Shown here: in pieces, positions 15,615-24,983 of the stretch
How positions within the stretch are numbered: the stretch's first letter is position 1
Layout of the letters: each line of letters starts with the position of its first letter
Source of the DNA: G963663315 sp965116335
Lineage (GTDB): Bacteria > Pseudomonadota > Gammaproteobacteria > Arenicellales > Poriferihabitantaceae
Assembly (NCBI GenBank): GCA_965116335.1
Contig: OZ220677.1
Span: 62,001 to 126,000, forward strand
Direction: 5' to 3'
Length of the DNA: 64,000 nucleotides
The notes under the pieces: model-generated
Databases searched by the model: none
The model's input: only the letters and a program-made list of their open reading frames with translations
What the model was told of the DNA's origin: nothing
Program-made: the position numbers and the translations under genes

Positions 15615-16322
15615 TTAGTGGAGACTTTGCGGTTTGGGCGAGACCGCCAGGCGTATGATCCAGTAGAAAATCCGGTATCCGGCCATCAGCGAACCCCACA
15701 GTGTGCCGGATACTTTGGATTTTCCCATCCTGGGCCGGTAACGCACCGGCACTTGCAGAATTGTGGCTCCGGCTCGCGAAGCCTTTAGTTGCATTTCTGC
15801 TGTCCAACCGAAACTTTTATCTTCCACTTGCAGTCTGCTCAGTGTGCTTTTGCTCAGGCATCGCATCGGCCCTAAATCTTCGTAGTAAAAACCATGCAGC
15901 AGTCGAATGGCGCGACAAGCTATTTGTGTTCCCCATCTCTGGTGACGAAACAGACCGCCCGGAGCGTCCCGGTCCTCGCGCCTGCAACCGATCGAAAGAT
16001 CACAATGATGATATGCCACCGGCCTCAGTAATTTGGCCAGATCCTGAGGATAGTCGCTGTAGTCACCGTCTATAAAAGCCAGGATGTCGGTATCGCCAGC
16101 TGCCAGAATCCCGGTCAAACAGGCTTTGCCGTAACCTTTCTGTGGTTCTCCAATTACTCTCGCTCCTGCCCGTTCAGCCCGGATGGCTGTTGCGTCCCGC
16201 GAGGCGTTATCGACCACCAGAACCTGATCCACGCAGTCGGGAAGATCATGGATTACGCTGGCTATGGATTCTTCCTCGTCCAGTGCCGGTATGATGACGG
16301 TAATGTGTCGATGATTGATCAT
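15615..16322 (-). CDS. Family 2 glycosyltransferase (polyprenyl-phosphate hexosyltransferase-like)
   Basis: 235 residues. Begins HITVIIPALDEEESIASVI, followed by VLVVDNASRDATAI and the metal-binding FIDGDYSDYP, the standard GT2 GT-A layout; RPRMGKSKVSGTLWGSLMAGY near the end is shared with DPM1/UDP-glucose GT2 enzymes. It likely transfers a hexose to a polyprenyl phosphate on the cytoplasmic face. The ATG overlaps the stop of the upstream DUF547 gene (ATGA), so the two are co-translated. Confidence 0.85.
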   Translation of the reverse strand: MINHRHITVIIPALDEEESIASVIHDLPDCVDQVLVVDNASRDATAIRAERAGARVIGEPQKGYGKACLTGILAAGDTDILAFIDGDYSDYPQDLAKLLRPVAYHHCDLSIGCRREDRDAPGGLFRHQRWGTQIACRAIRLLHGFYYEDLGPMRCLSKSTLSRLQVEDKSFGWTAEMQLKASRAGATILQVPVRYRPRMGKSKVSGTLWGSLMAGYRIFYWIIRLAVSPKPQSLH

Positions 16323-17137
16323 GACTGTATTTCGTTCAGTTTCCAGTCGTATTCATAATCGCTGATTTTCCTGAAAGTTTCCAGTTCCCGTGCCAGATCG
16401 GGTTCGGCATACTGTATGAAATGCTCGATGATCTCGCGGTTGCTGTCACCGAAATCTCCTGCGTACCAGTCAAAAATACTGGACACGATCAATTTGTCTC
16501 CATCAATGGTGACTCCTCGTGGATGATTGATGTACTGCCTCGCGGCATCATCCAGCAGGTTCTCGATATTGTCTGCCGTAAAGGCCGTCGCCTGCAGGTT
16601 GGGGCAGCCGATGGACGCGCAATTCACTGCATAGTGAATCCGGTTGTCCTGAAAAACGGGGCGCAGGATTTCATGCTCGATATCATCCAGGCTGAGTTTC
16701 ATCCCTTCGACTGTAACCAGTTTTTCTTTCCACGGGCCGCGCGACAGCAGGCTATAGGAAATCTTGCGAATGCTTTTTACCGGATAATTGTCGAGAATCA
16801 CTTTTATCGTCACCGCGTTATACAGGTTTATCCAGTAGGCATACTGCTGTTTCCGGTTTAGGTCCGTTACGATTACGGACTGCAATCTGTCGAGATAGCC
16901 CTCCAACTCCTCCCGGTCTGCCGGAGTTACAGCCGAATAGCGGAAGTAATTCAATCCCTGTTCTTCCTCAATATAGGTAGTCAGTAGCCGATTCCAGCTG
17001 TTATGGTCTATCGTGATTTCACTGTCCGCGTTTGAGTGGCTCCAGTATTGCGCCAGTTTCGAGTCTGCATAAGAATTGCAGGATAGTGTAATGAGTAGGA
17101 GAAAAACACCTGAAAGGGTATGTCGCGCTGTATTCAT
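16319..17137 (-). CDS. DUF547 domain protein, exported
   Basis: 272 residues with a signal peptide (MNTARHTLSGVFLLLITLSCNSYA). DUF547 hallmarks are QYAYWINLYNAVTIKVILDNYP, the short DDIEHEILRP segment and HYAVNCASIGCPNL with paired cysteines. The family is widespread and of unknown biochemical role, with a cysteine-protease-like fold suggested for some members. It shares an operon with the GT2 gene through a 4-bp overlap. Confidence 0.85.
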   Translation of the reverse strand: MNTARHTLSGVFLLLITLSCNSYADSKLAQYWSHSNADSEITIDHNSWNRLLTTYIEEEQGLNYFRYSAVTPADREELEGYLDRLQSVIVTDLNRKQQYAYWINLYNAVTIKVILDNYPVKSIRKISYSLLSRGPWKEKLVTVEGMKLSLDDIEHEILRPVFQDNRIHYAVNCASIGCPNLQATAFTADNIENLLDDAARQYINHPRGVTIDGDKLIVSSIFDWYAGDFGDSNREIIEHFIQYAEPDLARELETFRKISDYEYDWKLNEIQS

Positions 17138-17343
17138 AATATGTATATTCGTTGTGGGTCGGGATTATTTATGGTTCTGTCTGCATGGTATGACAGTGGA
17201 ATCAGTGATTAGTGCATTTTATCCGCTTGACTCATGTAATCCTTAAATCTGGATGCGGAGGCAATGCCTGTGGCTACCTCAGGTTTCGGATTTGTCATGA
17301 ATCCGGGGTGGCGACAGGCGGGTTTATTGACTATAGTCCGGTT

Positions 17344-18999
17344 ATGAGTGAACGATTTGACTACATTATTGTCGGTGCTGGTTCGGCTGGCTGTGTGCTG
17401 GCTAACCGGCTTTCGGAAAATCCCGATGTCCGCATCCTGTTGCTTGAATACGGTGGCCGGGACAACAGTATCTTCATTCAGATGCCGACCGCATTGTCCA
17501 TTCCAATGAATACGAATCGGTTTGCCTGGCAGTTTTATAGTGAACCGGAACCCTTCCTCGACAATCGAAGGATGCACTGTCCCAGGGGCAAGGCGCTCGG
17601 TGGCTCTTCTTCTATCAACGGTATGGTCTATGTGCGCGGGCATGCGATGGACTACGAGGAGTGGGCCGAGCAGGGGGCGCAGGGGTGGGACTATCGGCAT
17701 TGCCTGCCTTATTTCAGGAAGGCGGATGACTGGAAGTTCGGTAGCGACGAGTATCGTAGTCAGGGTGGGCCGTTCGCGGTCAACAATGGTAATGAGATGA
17801 AGAACCCGTTGTATCGCGCATTTATAGAGGCAGGTATTGAGGCCGGTTATGCCCATACTGAAGATTATAACGGGTTCCGCCAGGAAGGTTTTGGCGCGAT
17901 GCACATGAACGTCAAAAATGGCGTTCGCTGGTCTGCTGCCAACGCCTATCTGAAGCCGGCCATTCGGCGCGCCAACCTGAAAGTGGTGACGAGAGCGTTG
18001 ACTCAGCGCATTGTCCTCGACAACAAAAAAGCCACCGGCATTGAATATCAGGTCGGTGACCAGCATCATGTCGTCAAAGCTGACAGAGAAGTGATCCTGA
18101 GCGCTGGTTCGGTCGGGTCTCCACAGTTGTTGCAGATATCCGGGATCGGTCCATCGGATGTGCTGAAGGAGGCCGGGGTCCAGGTGATTCACGACTTGCC
18201 CGGCGTCGGCGGCAATCTGCAGGATCACCTGGAATTTTACTTCCAGTTTCGTTGCAGGAAGAAAATCACGCTGAACGGGAAACTGGACATCTGGAATAAA
18301 TTTCTGATCGGCGCCAGATGGTATCTGTTCAAGACCGGGCTGGGTGCCACCAATCATTTCGAGTCCTGTGCGTTTATTCGCTCCCGCGCCGGAATCAAGG
18401 CGCCCGACATTCAATACCATTTCCTGCCGGCGGCGATGAGATACGATGGCAGAGCCGCCTTTGATGGTCATGGGTTTCAGGTTCATGTGGGGCACAACAA
18501 GCCATCCAGTCGGGGACGAATCCATATCCGGTCTCGTGAGCCATTGGACAAGCCATCCATCTTGTTCAACTACCTGCGGACTGAAGCGGACCGGCAGGGG
18601 TTCAGGCAATGTGTCCGATTGACCAGAGAGATTATGGCGCAACCAGCCATGCGGGACTATCGTGGCGCTGAGATACAGCCGGGTGAATCCATATCCAGTG
18701 ATGATGAAATCGACGCCTGGGTCAGGCAGAATGTGGAGAGCGCCTATCATCCCTCCTGTAGCTGCAAGATGGGAAATGATGAGTCGGCTGTGGTTGATTC
18801 CGAAACCCGGGTGCGGGGGATTGATGGCTTGAGAGTGGTGGATTCTTCTGTTTTCCCCGTCATTCCAAACGGCAATCTGAACTCGCCGACCATCATGCTG
18901 GCCGAACGCGCCGCTGATTTGATCAAGGGCAAGGGTATGCTCGCGCCAGCCGATGTCGAGGTCGGTATCGCGGACAACTGGCGGAAAAGCCAGCGTTAA
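17344..18999 (+). CDS. GMC family FAD oxidoreductase, choline dehydrogenase-like
   Basis: 551 residues. N-terminal FAD-binding FDYIIVGAGSAGCVLANRLSE, GMC signature 1 around GKALGGSSSINGMVYVRGH, signature 2 in ILSAGSVGSPQLLQISGIGP, and the active-site region HPSCSCKMG near residue 468 with a C-terminal NSPTIMLAERAADLI. BetA-type members oxidise choline to betaine aldehyde, but substrate cannot be read from sequence; other primary alcohols are possible. The neighbouring aminotransferase and MttB genes fit a methylated-amine role. No BetB-like gene is next to it. The ATG at 17344 is chosen because homology begins there. Confidence 0.85.
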   Translation: MSERFDYIIVGAGSAGCVLANRLSENPDVRILLLEYGGRDNSIFIQMPTALSIPMNTNRFAWQFYSEPEPFLDNRRMHCPRGKALGGSSSINGMVYVRGHAMDYEEWAEQGAQGWDYRHCLPYFRKADDWKFGSDEYRSQGGPFAVNNGNEMKNPLYRAFIEAGIEAGYAHTEDYNGFRQEGFGAMHMNVKNGVRWSAANAYLKPAIRRANLKVVTRALTQRIVLDNKKATGIEYQVGDQHHVVKADREVILSAGSVGSPQLLQISGIGPSDVLKEAGVQVIHDLPGVGGNLQDHLEFYFQFRCRKKITLNGKLDIWNKFLIGARWYLFKTGLGATNHFESCAFIRSRAGIKAPDIQYHFLPAAMRYDGRAAFDGHGFQVHVGHNKPSSRGRIHIRSREPLDKPSILFNYLRTEADRQGFRQCVRLTREIMAQPAMRDYRGAEIQPGESISSDDEIDAWVRQNVESAYHPSCSCKMGNDESAVVDSETRVRGIDGLRVVDSSVFPVIPNGNLNSPTIMLAERAADLIKGKGMLAPADVEVGIADNWRKSQR

Positions 19000-19011
19000 G
19001 TCGGTTTGGCG

Positions 19012-19410
19012 GGCGCCCACAGAGGGACACCCCTACGCATCGGTAGTTGCGGTTTCCGTATGGTTGTGGATTCCCGCCTGCGCGGGAAAGACGGATGGTT
19101 GGGGCGTGTTCCAACGGTTGTGTCCCCCCATCCAATCCGCAAACGGATTGGATTCCCCCTCAAGGGGGGAATGATTGGGTGTTGCCCCAGCCCGTTATCG
19201 TAGGGGAGGGTCTCCGTGCCCTCCCGCGAATGATCGGAACAGGTATCAACGGTAGCGGGCACCCACAGAGGGGTGCCCCTACGATGACTTTACGTGCGGC
19301 ATCCGTATGGTCGTTCCCCCCATCCAATCAGCCTGCGCTTCGCTGGTCTGATGTGATTCCCCCTCAAGGGGGGAATGATTTCGTAGGGGAGGGTCTTGTG
19401 CCCTCCCGCA
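19012..19410. repeat. Cluster of dispersed palindromic repeats
   Basis: Fills the gap between the GMC gene and the aminotransferase stop. It contains GGGCGCCC-type, TCCCGCCTGCGCGGGA, class-delta, GGGAGGGT/CCTCCCGC and a second class-delta variant with a GCGCTTCGC-type centre. No gene is seen. Confidence 0.85.
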
Positions 19411-19426
19411 AATGTCGGATCGGAAA

Positions 19427-20812
19427 TCAGGCTGTCACTCCGGCATACAGGTCGGCAAAGCTGGAGTCAATCGCCCGCTCGAAAAAGGCGACATCCTCCA
19501 TCTGGATACAAAGCGGCGGACAGATACGCAACACGTTCCTGAAGGAGCCGGATTTGGATGCTACCAGGCCGTGTTTCCGGGTAAGCTGGAAGATTTGGTG
19601 GGTCTCCTGCGTGGCTGGTTCCTTCGTTTCGTGATTCTTGACCAGTTCTGCCGCCATCATCAGGCCCCGCCCCCTGACATCTCCGATCAGATCGTATTTC
19701 TGTTTCATGTCTTCCAGTACCTGCAGCAGAGCCGCGCCGACTACCCGCGCATTGTCAATCAGGCCACATTCATCAATGACCCGTAATACCGCTCGCCCCG
19801 CCGAGCAGGACACCGGGTTGGCGCCGTACGTGTTGAAATAAAACTTGTCCGCCATCACTTCGGCGATGTCGCGCCTGGCGACTACTGCTCCCAACGGATA
19901 ACCATTGCCAATGCCTTTGGCCAGAACCACAATATCGGGGACAACGCCGTCTCTCTCGAATGCCCAGTATCCTTCCCCGGTGCGGGCAAAGCCCGACTGA
20001 ACTTCATCCACAATGCACAGGCCTCCGGCGGCGCGTACCCGATCAAAGGCGCCCTGAAGGTAGCCGTCCGGCGCGGGCACGATACCGCCGTAACCCTGTA
20101 CCGGCTCGAAAAACATCCCGGCAATACGGCCGCTGGTGCCATAATGAATGGCACGATCAATGGCATCAATATACGGTTCGATGCCTGTTCCGTAAATGCC
20201 CCGGTACTGATCTGGATTAGGGACGAACTGGATATCGCCTAACAGGGGGATCGGGTGGCGGAAATTGCTGATTCCGGTCACCGACTGGGCACCGAAGGTG
20301 GCGCCATGATAGGCGTTGGTCAGCGAAAGGATACTGTTTCTGCGAGTGTGGGAGCGGGCCAGCAAGAGTGCGAAGTCAATGGCTTCGGCGCCGGAATTGG
20401 TGAAGTGAACGACCCATTCTTCTCCCTGGGGAAAGCGGGCGGCCAGTTCTTCGGCGAGATGGGCCGGCACCGGATGAAAAAACATGGTGGTGCAGTGCTG
20501 AATCTGCTCGGCTTGTGCCTGTACGGCGCGGGTGACCGCCGGGTTGTTGTAACCGATGCTGACGCAGAGGTTCTGGCTGAGACAGTCGAGATACTGATTG
20601 CCCTGTTCGTCCCAGAGATACTGGTCCTGCCCACGCCGGAATATCAGCGGGGTTTTGTAGGGTACGAAGGCGCGCTGTGAGGCGGCGTAATAACGTTCCC
20701 GGCGATTGACAATGGCATCGGTATCCCAGTCCACTGGCAAAATGAAGTGATCCGGGTCGTTGTTGATCCGGTCGGAGATTCGTGTAGTGGTCTTCATGGT
20801 TGTATTGGACAT
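19427..20812 (-). CDS. Class III PLP aminotransferase (AGXT2-like)
   Basis: 461 residues of the fold-type I class III group (ornithine, GABA and alanine-glyoxylate 2 aminotransferases). Visible: FTNSGAEAIDFALLLARSHT, NAYHGATFGAQSVTG, the PLP-Asp region LCIVDEVQSGFARTGEGYWAF and the Schiff-base lysine in VVLAKGIGNGYPLGAVV (about residue 297). The pattern VRGRGLMMAAELV is typical of AGXT2-like enzymes. It would move an amino group from a beta- or gamma-amino acid or N-methylated acid to pyruvate/glyoxylate; exact substrate unknown. Divergent from the MttB gene. Confidence 0.85.
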   Translation of the reverse strand: MSNTTMKTTTRISDRINNDPDHFILPVDWDTDAIVNRRERYYAASQRAFVPYKTPLIFRRGQDQYLWDEQGNQYLDCLSQNLCVSIGYNNPAVTRAVQAQAEQIQHCTTMFFHPVPAHLAEELAARFPQGEEWVVHFTNSGAEAIDFALLLARSHTRRNSILSLTNAYHGATFGAQSVTGISNFRHPIPLLGDIQFVPNPDQYRGIYGTGIEPYIDAIDRAIHYGTSGRIAGMFFEPVQGYGGIVPAPDGYLQGAFDRVRAAGGLCIVDEVQSGFARTGEGYWAFERDGVVPDIVVLAKGIGNGYPLGAVVARRDIAEVMADKFYFNTYGANPVSCSAGRAVLRVIDECGLIDNARVVGAALLQVLEDMKQKYDLIGDVRGRGLMMAAELVKNHETKEPATQETHQIFQLTRKHGLVASKSGSFRNVLRICPPLCIQMEDVAFFERAIDSSFADLYAGVTA

Positions 20813-20929
20813 GGTTTTTGATGCAACCGACCGTTATTTCCTGATCAGGCAAGCTATATTTTGACGGTGGTCATGATTATGGCTATTATCCAATGATATA
20901 TCACTTCCGACAATCCTGTTGTCATTATT

Positions 20930-22537
20930 ATGCCCGATTCCCCGAAATCTACCCGCATGGGCAGAGAGCCCTCAAGTCCGCCAGAGCCAGCAGACCCTGT
21001 CGCCGGTTCCTCACGTTCAGGGCGCAGGGCAGGGCGGCGACGCACGAAGGCGCGTAAAAGTGCCCGTGGGCAACGGGTTCCCTATATTCATCGTCAGGTC
21101 GAGACTTACAATGTGCTTTCCGAGGAGGGCCTTTGCCTGATCGAACAAAACGCCGATGCCATCCTGCGGGATGTCGGTCTGGAGGTACGCAATGACCCGG
21201 TAGCGCTCCGTCTCTACCGCGAGGCGGGGGCGGACGTGCAGGGTAGCCGGGTGCGATTTGATCCCGGTTGTTGTCGTCAGATCATCACGGCCTCGGCGCC
21301 GCGGGAGTTCATCCAGTATGCGCGTAACCCGGATAACAATGTAGTCATCGGAGGCGACAACACGGTGCTGGCTCCATCCTGGGGGCCTCCGTTCGTGCAT
21401 GATCTGGACCGTGGTCGGCGTTATGCCAGACTCGACGATTTCCATGAGCTGGTGAAAATCCACCAGACCATTCCCTGGCTGCATCATTCTGGCGGCGTCG
21501 TTTGTGAGCCGGTGGATATTCCTACTAACAAACGTCATCTCGATATGTTGTTCGGGCACTTTCGGTATTCGGACCGGGCCTGCTTTGGCTCTCTGATCGG
21601 CGAGCAACGGGCACAGGACTCGGTGGCTATGGCAAAGGTCGTGTTCGGCGAGGAATTTGTCGAGCGGCATTGCGTACTTTATTCCGTGGCCAATACCAAT
21701 GCGCCGCTGGTACTGGATTCGGCCATGTCCGGCGCTCTGCGGACATACTCCGCCCATAACCAGGCAGTGGCCTGTACTCCATGGACTCTGGCCGGGGCGA
21801 TGAGTCCCTGTACCGTAGCGGGCACTCTGTCCCAGGTCCTGGCCGAAGCCCTGGCAGTATGCGCGTTGACCCAGCTTGTGCGCCCGGGAGCGCCCTGTCT
21901 CATGGGCAGCTTCGCCACTGCCATTTCCATGCAGTCCGGAGCGCCCACTTTCGGCACCCCGGAAGCGGCCAAGCTGGTGCTGGCGTCGGGACAACTCGCA
22001 CAGCGGTTAGGTCTGCCGCTGCATACGGTGGGCGCGCTGTCGGCCTCCAAGCTGCCGGATGCCCAGGCGCAACAAGAGGCGGTGATGGGTCTTATCATGG
22101 CGGTACTGGCCGGGGCGAATTTTATCAACCACGCCACTGGCTGGCTGGAGGGAGGGTTGGTGACCGGCTATGAGAAAACCATGATTGACGCCGATCTTTG
22201 CGGCAAGCTCATTGATTTCTGCAAGGGCATTGATCTTTCCGACGAGGCCCAGGCTCTGGATGCGATCTATGATACCGGGCCCGGGGCTCATTTCCTGTCG
22301 AGCCCCCATACCTTGCGTAACTTCGATAGCGCGTTCTACCGTTCCAGCGTGGCGGATAACAACGCCTTTGAACAGTGGCAGGCGGACGGCTCCATGGATA
22401 CGGCGGCCCGCGCCAACCGACTCTGGAAGCAGGCCCTCAGGGATTATCAGGAGCCGGCCCTGGATCCGGCGGTTCTGGATGGCCTGGAGGACTATGTGGC
22501 CCGGCGCAAAGCACAGATGCCTGACCAATGGTATTGA
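20930..22537 (+). CDS. MttB-family (COG5598) methyltransferase, non-pyrrolysine
   Basis: 535 residues. After an Arg-rich N-terminal tail (SGRRAGRRRTKARKS), the chain follows the trimethylamine:corrinoid methyltransferase TIM-barrel family, with ACTPWTLAGAMSPCTVAGTL, VRPGAPCLMGSFATAISMQS and SPHTLRNF regions. No in-frame amber codon occurs, so it belongs to the pyrrolysine-less group, some of which demethylate glycine betaine, proline betaine or carnitine. No corrinoid-binding partner gene is nearby. The DMGDH-like gene starts one base after its TGA, so the two work together. Confidence 0.82.
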   Translation: MPDSPKSTRMGREPSSPPEPADPVAGSSRSGRRAGRRRTKARKSARGQRVPYIHRQVETYNVLSEEGLCLIEQNADAILRDVGLEVRNDPVALRLYREAGADVQGSRVRFDPGCCRQIITASAPREFIQYARNPDNNVVIGGDNTVLAPSWGPPFVHDLDRGRRYARLDDFHELVKIHQTIPWLHHSGGVVCEPVDIPTNKRHLDMLFGHFRYSDRACFGSLIGEQRAQDSVAMAKVVFGEEFVERHCVLYSVANTNAPLVLDSAMSGALRTYSAHNQAVACTPWTLAGAMSPCTVAGTLSQVLAEALAVCALTQLVRPGAPCLMGSFATAISMQSGAPTFGTPEAAKLVLASGQLAQRLGLPLHTVGALSASKLPDAQAQQEAVMGLIMAVLAGANFINHATGWLEGGLVTGYEKTMIDADLCGKLIDFCKGIDLSDEAQALDAIYDTGPGAHFLSSPHTLRNFDSAFYRSSVADNNAFEQWQADGSMDTAARANRLWKQALRDYQEPALDPAVLDGLEDYVARRKAQMPDQWY

Positions 22538-22538
22538 T

Positions 22539-24965
22539 ATGACGAGTCATACACGGGTCGCCATCATCGGCGGGGGTATCTACGGCTGCGGCCTGTTGAT
22601 GCAACTGGTGGAAAAGGGTTGGCGCGATGTGACTCTGGTCGAGAAATCCGAGCTGACTGCTGGTTCGACCTGGCATGCGGCGGGTTTCTGCACTCATTAC
22701 AGCTTCAGCCCGACTCACCTTTTTATGCGCCAGTTCAGTACCGATCTTTATCGCCGGCTGGAGGAGGAGGGTATCGAATCCACGGGTTATCATCGTTGCG
22801 CGGGCTTGCGCGTGACTCATGATCGGGAGCGTATGAATGAATTTCGCCACGGGATTTCCGTGGGTCGGCAGATGGGCATTGAGTTCGAGTTGATCGGCCC
22901 GTCCGAAATTCTGGAGGTCTTCCCGCTGATGGAATGCAGGGGGTTGTCTGGCGCATTGTACGAGCCCACCGATGGCTATGTCGATCCGGCCCAGGCTACT
23001 CATGCCATGGCCCGTCGGGCGCGGGCGGGTGGCGCTCGCATTCTGCGGAACAATCCGGTGCGTGCCATTGAACGCACCCCTTCGGGGGAATGGCGGCTGC
23101 AAACGCCGGAGTATGAGATCACAGCCGAACATGTGGTGATCGCGGCGGGCTTCTGGGCCAATCAGGTGGGTCGGATGCTTGGTCTTGATCTGCCGATCAC
23201 GCCGATGCTGCATCAGTATCTCGTCACCGAGGATCACCCGGATATCGCCGCCTGTGCACAGGATAGTATTCCGTTGGTGCGCCACCATGACTACCAATGG
23301 TATACCCGCCGCGAACGTGATGGCCTGATTCTCGGTGCTTATGAGGAAACGCCGCAGGTCTGGTCGGTGGATGGGGTGCCGGAGGATTTTGGCATGGAGC
23401 TGTTCGACCCCGAACTCGAACGGGTGTCCCACCTGGTGGCGGATGCCATGGAGCGAATCCCGGTGCTGGGGGAGGCAGGTATCCGCACTACAGTGCATGG
23501 CCCGGTCAGTTATTGTGCGGACGGTCAGCCGTTGATCGGTCCCGCACCGGGACTGCATAATGTCTGGCTCGCCTGCGGTAGCGGGTTCGGTATTGGTGAG
23601 GGGGCGGGGGCAGGCCGGTTGCTGGCGGAATGGATAGTTGAGGGGCAGTCGCCCATGCACATGGGTCTGTTTGATCCGCGGCGCTTTGGCGATTACGCCG
23701 ACCGTGGCTATCGGGTTGATAAGGCGGTGGAGGTGTTCGCTCTGCAATTTGCCACTCATTACCCGCTGGAAGAACGCCCCGCCGGACGTCCGGCAAAAAC
23801 CACGCCGATATACGACCGTCTGAGGCAGGCTGGCGCTCGCTTTGGTTGTGTCTATGGATGGGAGCGCGCCAACTGGTTCGCGCTCCGGGATGAGCCGCAT
23901 ACTCTCAGCTTCCACCGCACGGAATGGTTCGATGCCGTGGCGCGGGAAGTGAAGGCGGTATCGGAACATGCCGGTGTTATTGACCTTACCGGATTTGGCA
24001 AGCTGCTGGTCCGTGGAGCGGATGCCGCCGGATTTCTGGATACTCTGTCCGCTAACCGCTTGCCGGACAGGGCGGGCGGAGTTCGTCTTTGCCACTGTCT
24101 CAATGCGAAGGGTACGGTGGAGTGCGAGTTCACGGTCACGCGGCTGGAACATGACACCTGGTATCTGGTTTACGCGGCGGCTGCACAGCAGCATCACCTG
24201 GATTGGCTTCATGGACATCTGCCCGGGGATGCGGACGTGGTCATCGAGGATGTCACCCGGGAGCGCGGCGTGCTTGGACTCGCTGGTCCCGACTCGCGTG
24301 ATATTCTGTCGCGGTTGACCGAGGCTGAGCTGGATCATGCGACTTTCCCGTGGTTGACCGCAAAAACCATCCAGGTAGCCGGGAAAACCGTGCTGGCCAT
24401 GCGTATCAGTTATACCGGCGAGTCGGGTTGGGAATTGCATCACGATATGGATGATCAGGTCGCTTTGTACGATGCGCTGAAATCCGTTACCGGGAATCGG
24501 GTAGCGGTGCCTGCGGACTTCGGTTTTTATGCGATGAACAGTATGCGTATGGAGAAGGCCAGCAAAGCCTGGGGCAGCGAACTTACGGTAGAGGACACGG
24601 CCTGGGAGCTGGGTCTGGATCGGTTTGTGGTCTTGAAAAACCGTGATTTTATCGGTCGTGATGCGCTGCTCAGGCAGCGCGAAACCGGCATTGAACACCG
24701 CTTCTTTTATGCGGAAGTGGATGCTGTGGATAGCTACATGATCGGGGGTGAAGCGGTGTTCCGGGAGGGTGAGCCGGTTGGCACAGTGGTGTCCGGCGCA
24801 TACGGGCATCGGGTGGGGCGAACCCTGGCGTTTCTGTCTCTACCAATGGATGCGGCGGAGTGGGAGGCCTCGCTTGCTGTGGAAACACTGGGGCAGATGT
24901 GTCCGGCGCGTTTGATCGGGGAACCCGCGTATGACCCGGACAGCAGGTTGCCCCGGAGCGGATGA
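22539..24965 (+). CDS. Dimethylglycine/sarcosine dehydrogenase-like flavoprotein with GcvT domain
   Basis: 808 residues. N-terminal DAO-type FAD domain (VAIIGGGIYGCGLL, VEKSELTAGSTWHAAGF) in which the His of STWHAAG matches the residue covalently linked to FAD in DMGDH. The C-terminal part (about 430-800) is a GcvT/folate-binding module with VLGLAGPDSRDIL and SYTGESGWELH. The enzyme oxidatively removes an N-methyl group and passes the formaldehyde equivalent to tetrahydrofolate. The ATG at 22539 is the proper start; the frame stays open upstream inside the MttB gene. Natural downstream step for an MttB-type demethylation product. Confidence 0.85.
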   Translation: MTSHTRVAIIGGGIYGCGLLMQLVEKGWRDVTLVEKSELTAGSTWHAAGFCTHYSFSPTHLFMRQFSTDLYRRLEEEGIESTGYHRCAGLRVTHDRERMNEFRHGISVGRQMGIEFELIGPSEILEVFPLMECRGLSGALYEPTDGYVDPAQATHAMARRARAGGARILRNNPVRAIERTPSGEWRLQTPEYEITAEHVVIAAGFWANQVGRMLGLDLPITPMLHQYLVTEDHPDIAACAQDSIPLVRHHDYQWYTRRERDGLILGAYEETPQVWSVDGVPEDFGMELFDPELERVSHLVADAMERIPVLGEAGIRTTVHGPVSYCADGQPLIGPAPGLHNVWLACGSGFGIGEGAGAGRLLAEWIVEGQSPMHMGLFDPRRFGDYADRGYRVDKAVEVFALQFATHYPLEERPAGRPAKTTPIYDRLRQAGARFGCVYGWERANWFALRDEPHTLSFHRTEWFDAVAREVKAVSEHAGVIDLTGFGKLLVRGADAAGFLDTLSANRLPDRAGGVRLCHCLNAKGTVECEFTVTRLEHDTWYLVYAAAAQQHHLDWLHGHLPGDADVVIEDVTRERGVLGLAGPDSRDILSRLTEAELDHATFPWLTAKTIQVAGKTVLAMRISYTGESGWELHHDMDDQVALYDALKSVTGNRVAVPADFGFYAMNSMRMEKASKAWGSELTVEDTAWELGLDRFVVLKNRDFIGRDALLRQRETGIEHRFFYAEVDAVDSYMIGGEAVFREGEPVGTVVSGAYGHRVGRTLAFLSLPMDAAEWEASLAVETLGQMCPARLIGEPAYDPDSRLPRSG

Positions 24966-24983
24966 TGACGTTTCGGGGACTGA

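Noticed and set aside
17150..17343. Promoter for the GMC gene (TATAGT near 17330, TTGACT near 17226)
   Set aside because: No pair of hexamers with acceptable spacing was found, so no promoter is annotated.
17209..19020. 603-codon open frame on minus opposite the GMC oxidoreductase gene
   Set aside because: It mirrors the codon structure of a conserved GMC enzyme on plus; its translation has no recognisable motifs and biased composition.
22185..22538. N-terminal extension of the DMGDH-like gene
   Set aside because: It overlaps the MttB gene out of frame, and homology begins at the ATG at 22539.
22437..24809. 790-codon open frame on minus opposite the DMGDH-like gene
   Set aside because: Same reasoning: antisense shadow of a well-conserved flavoprotein gene.
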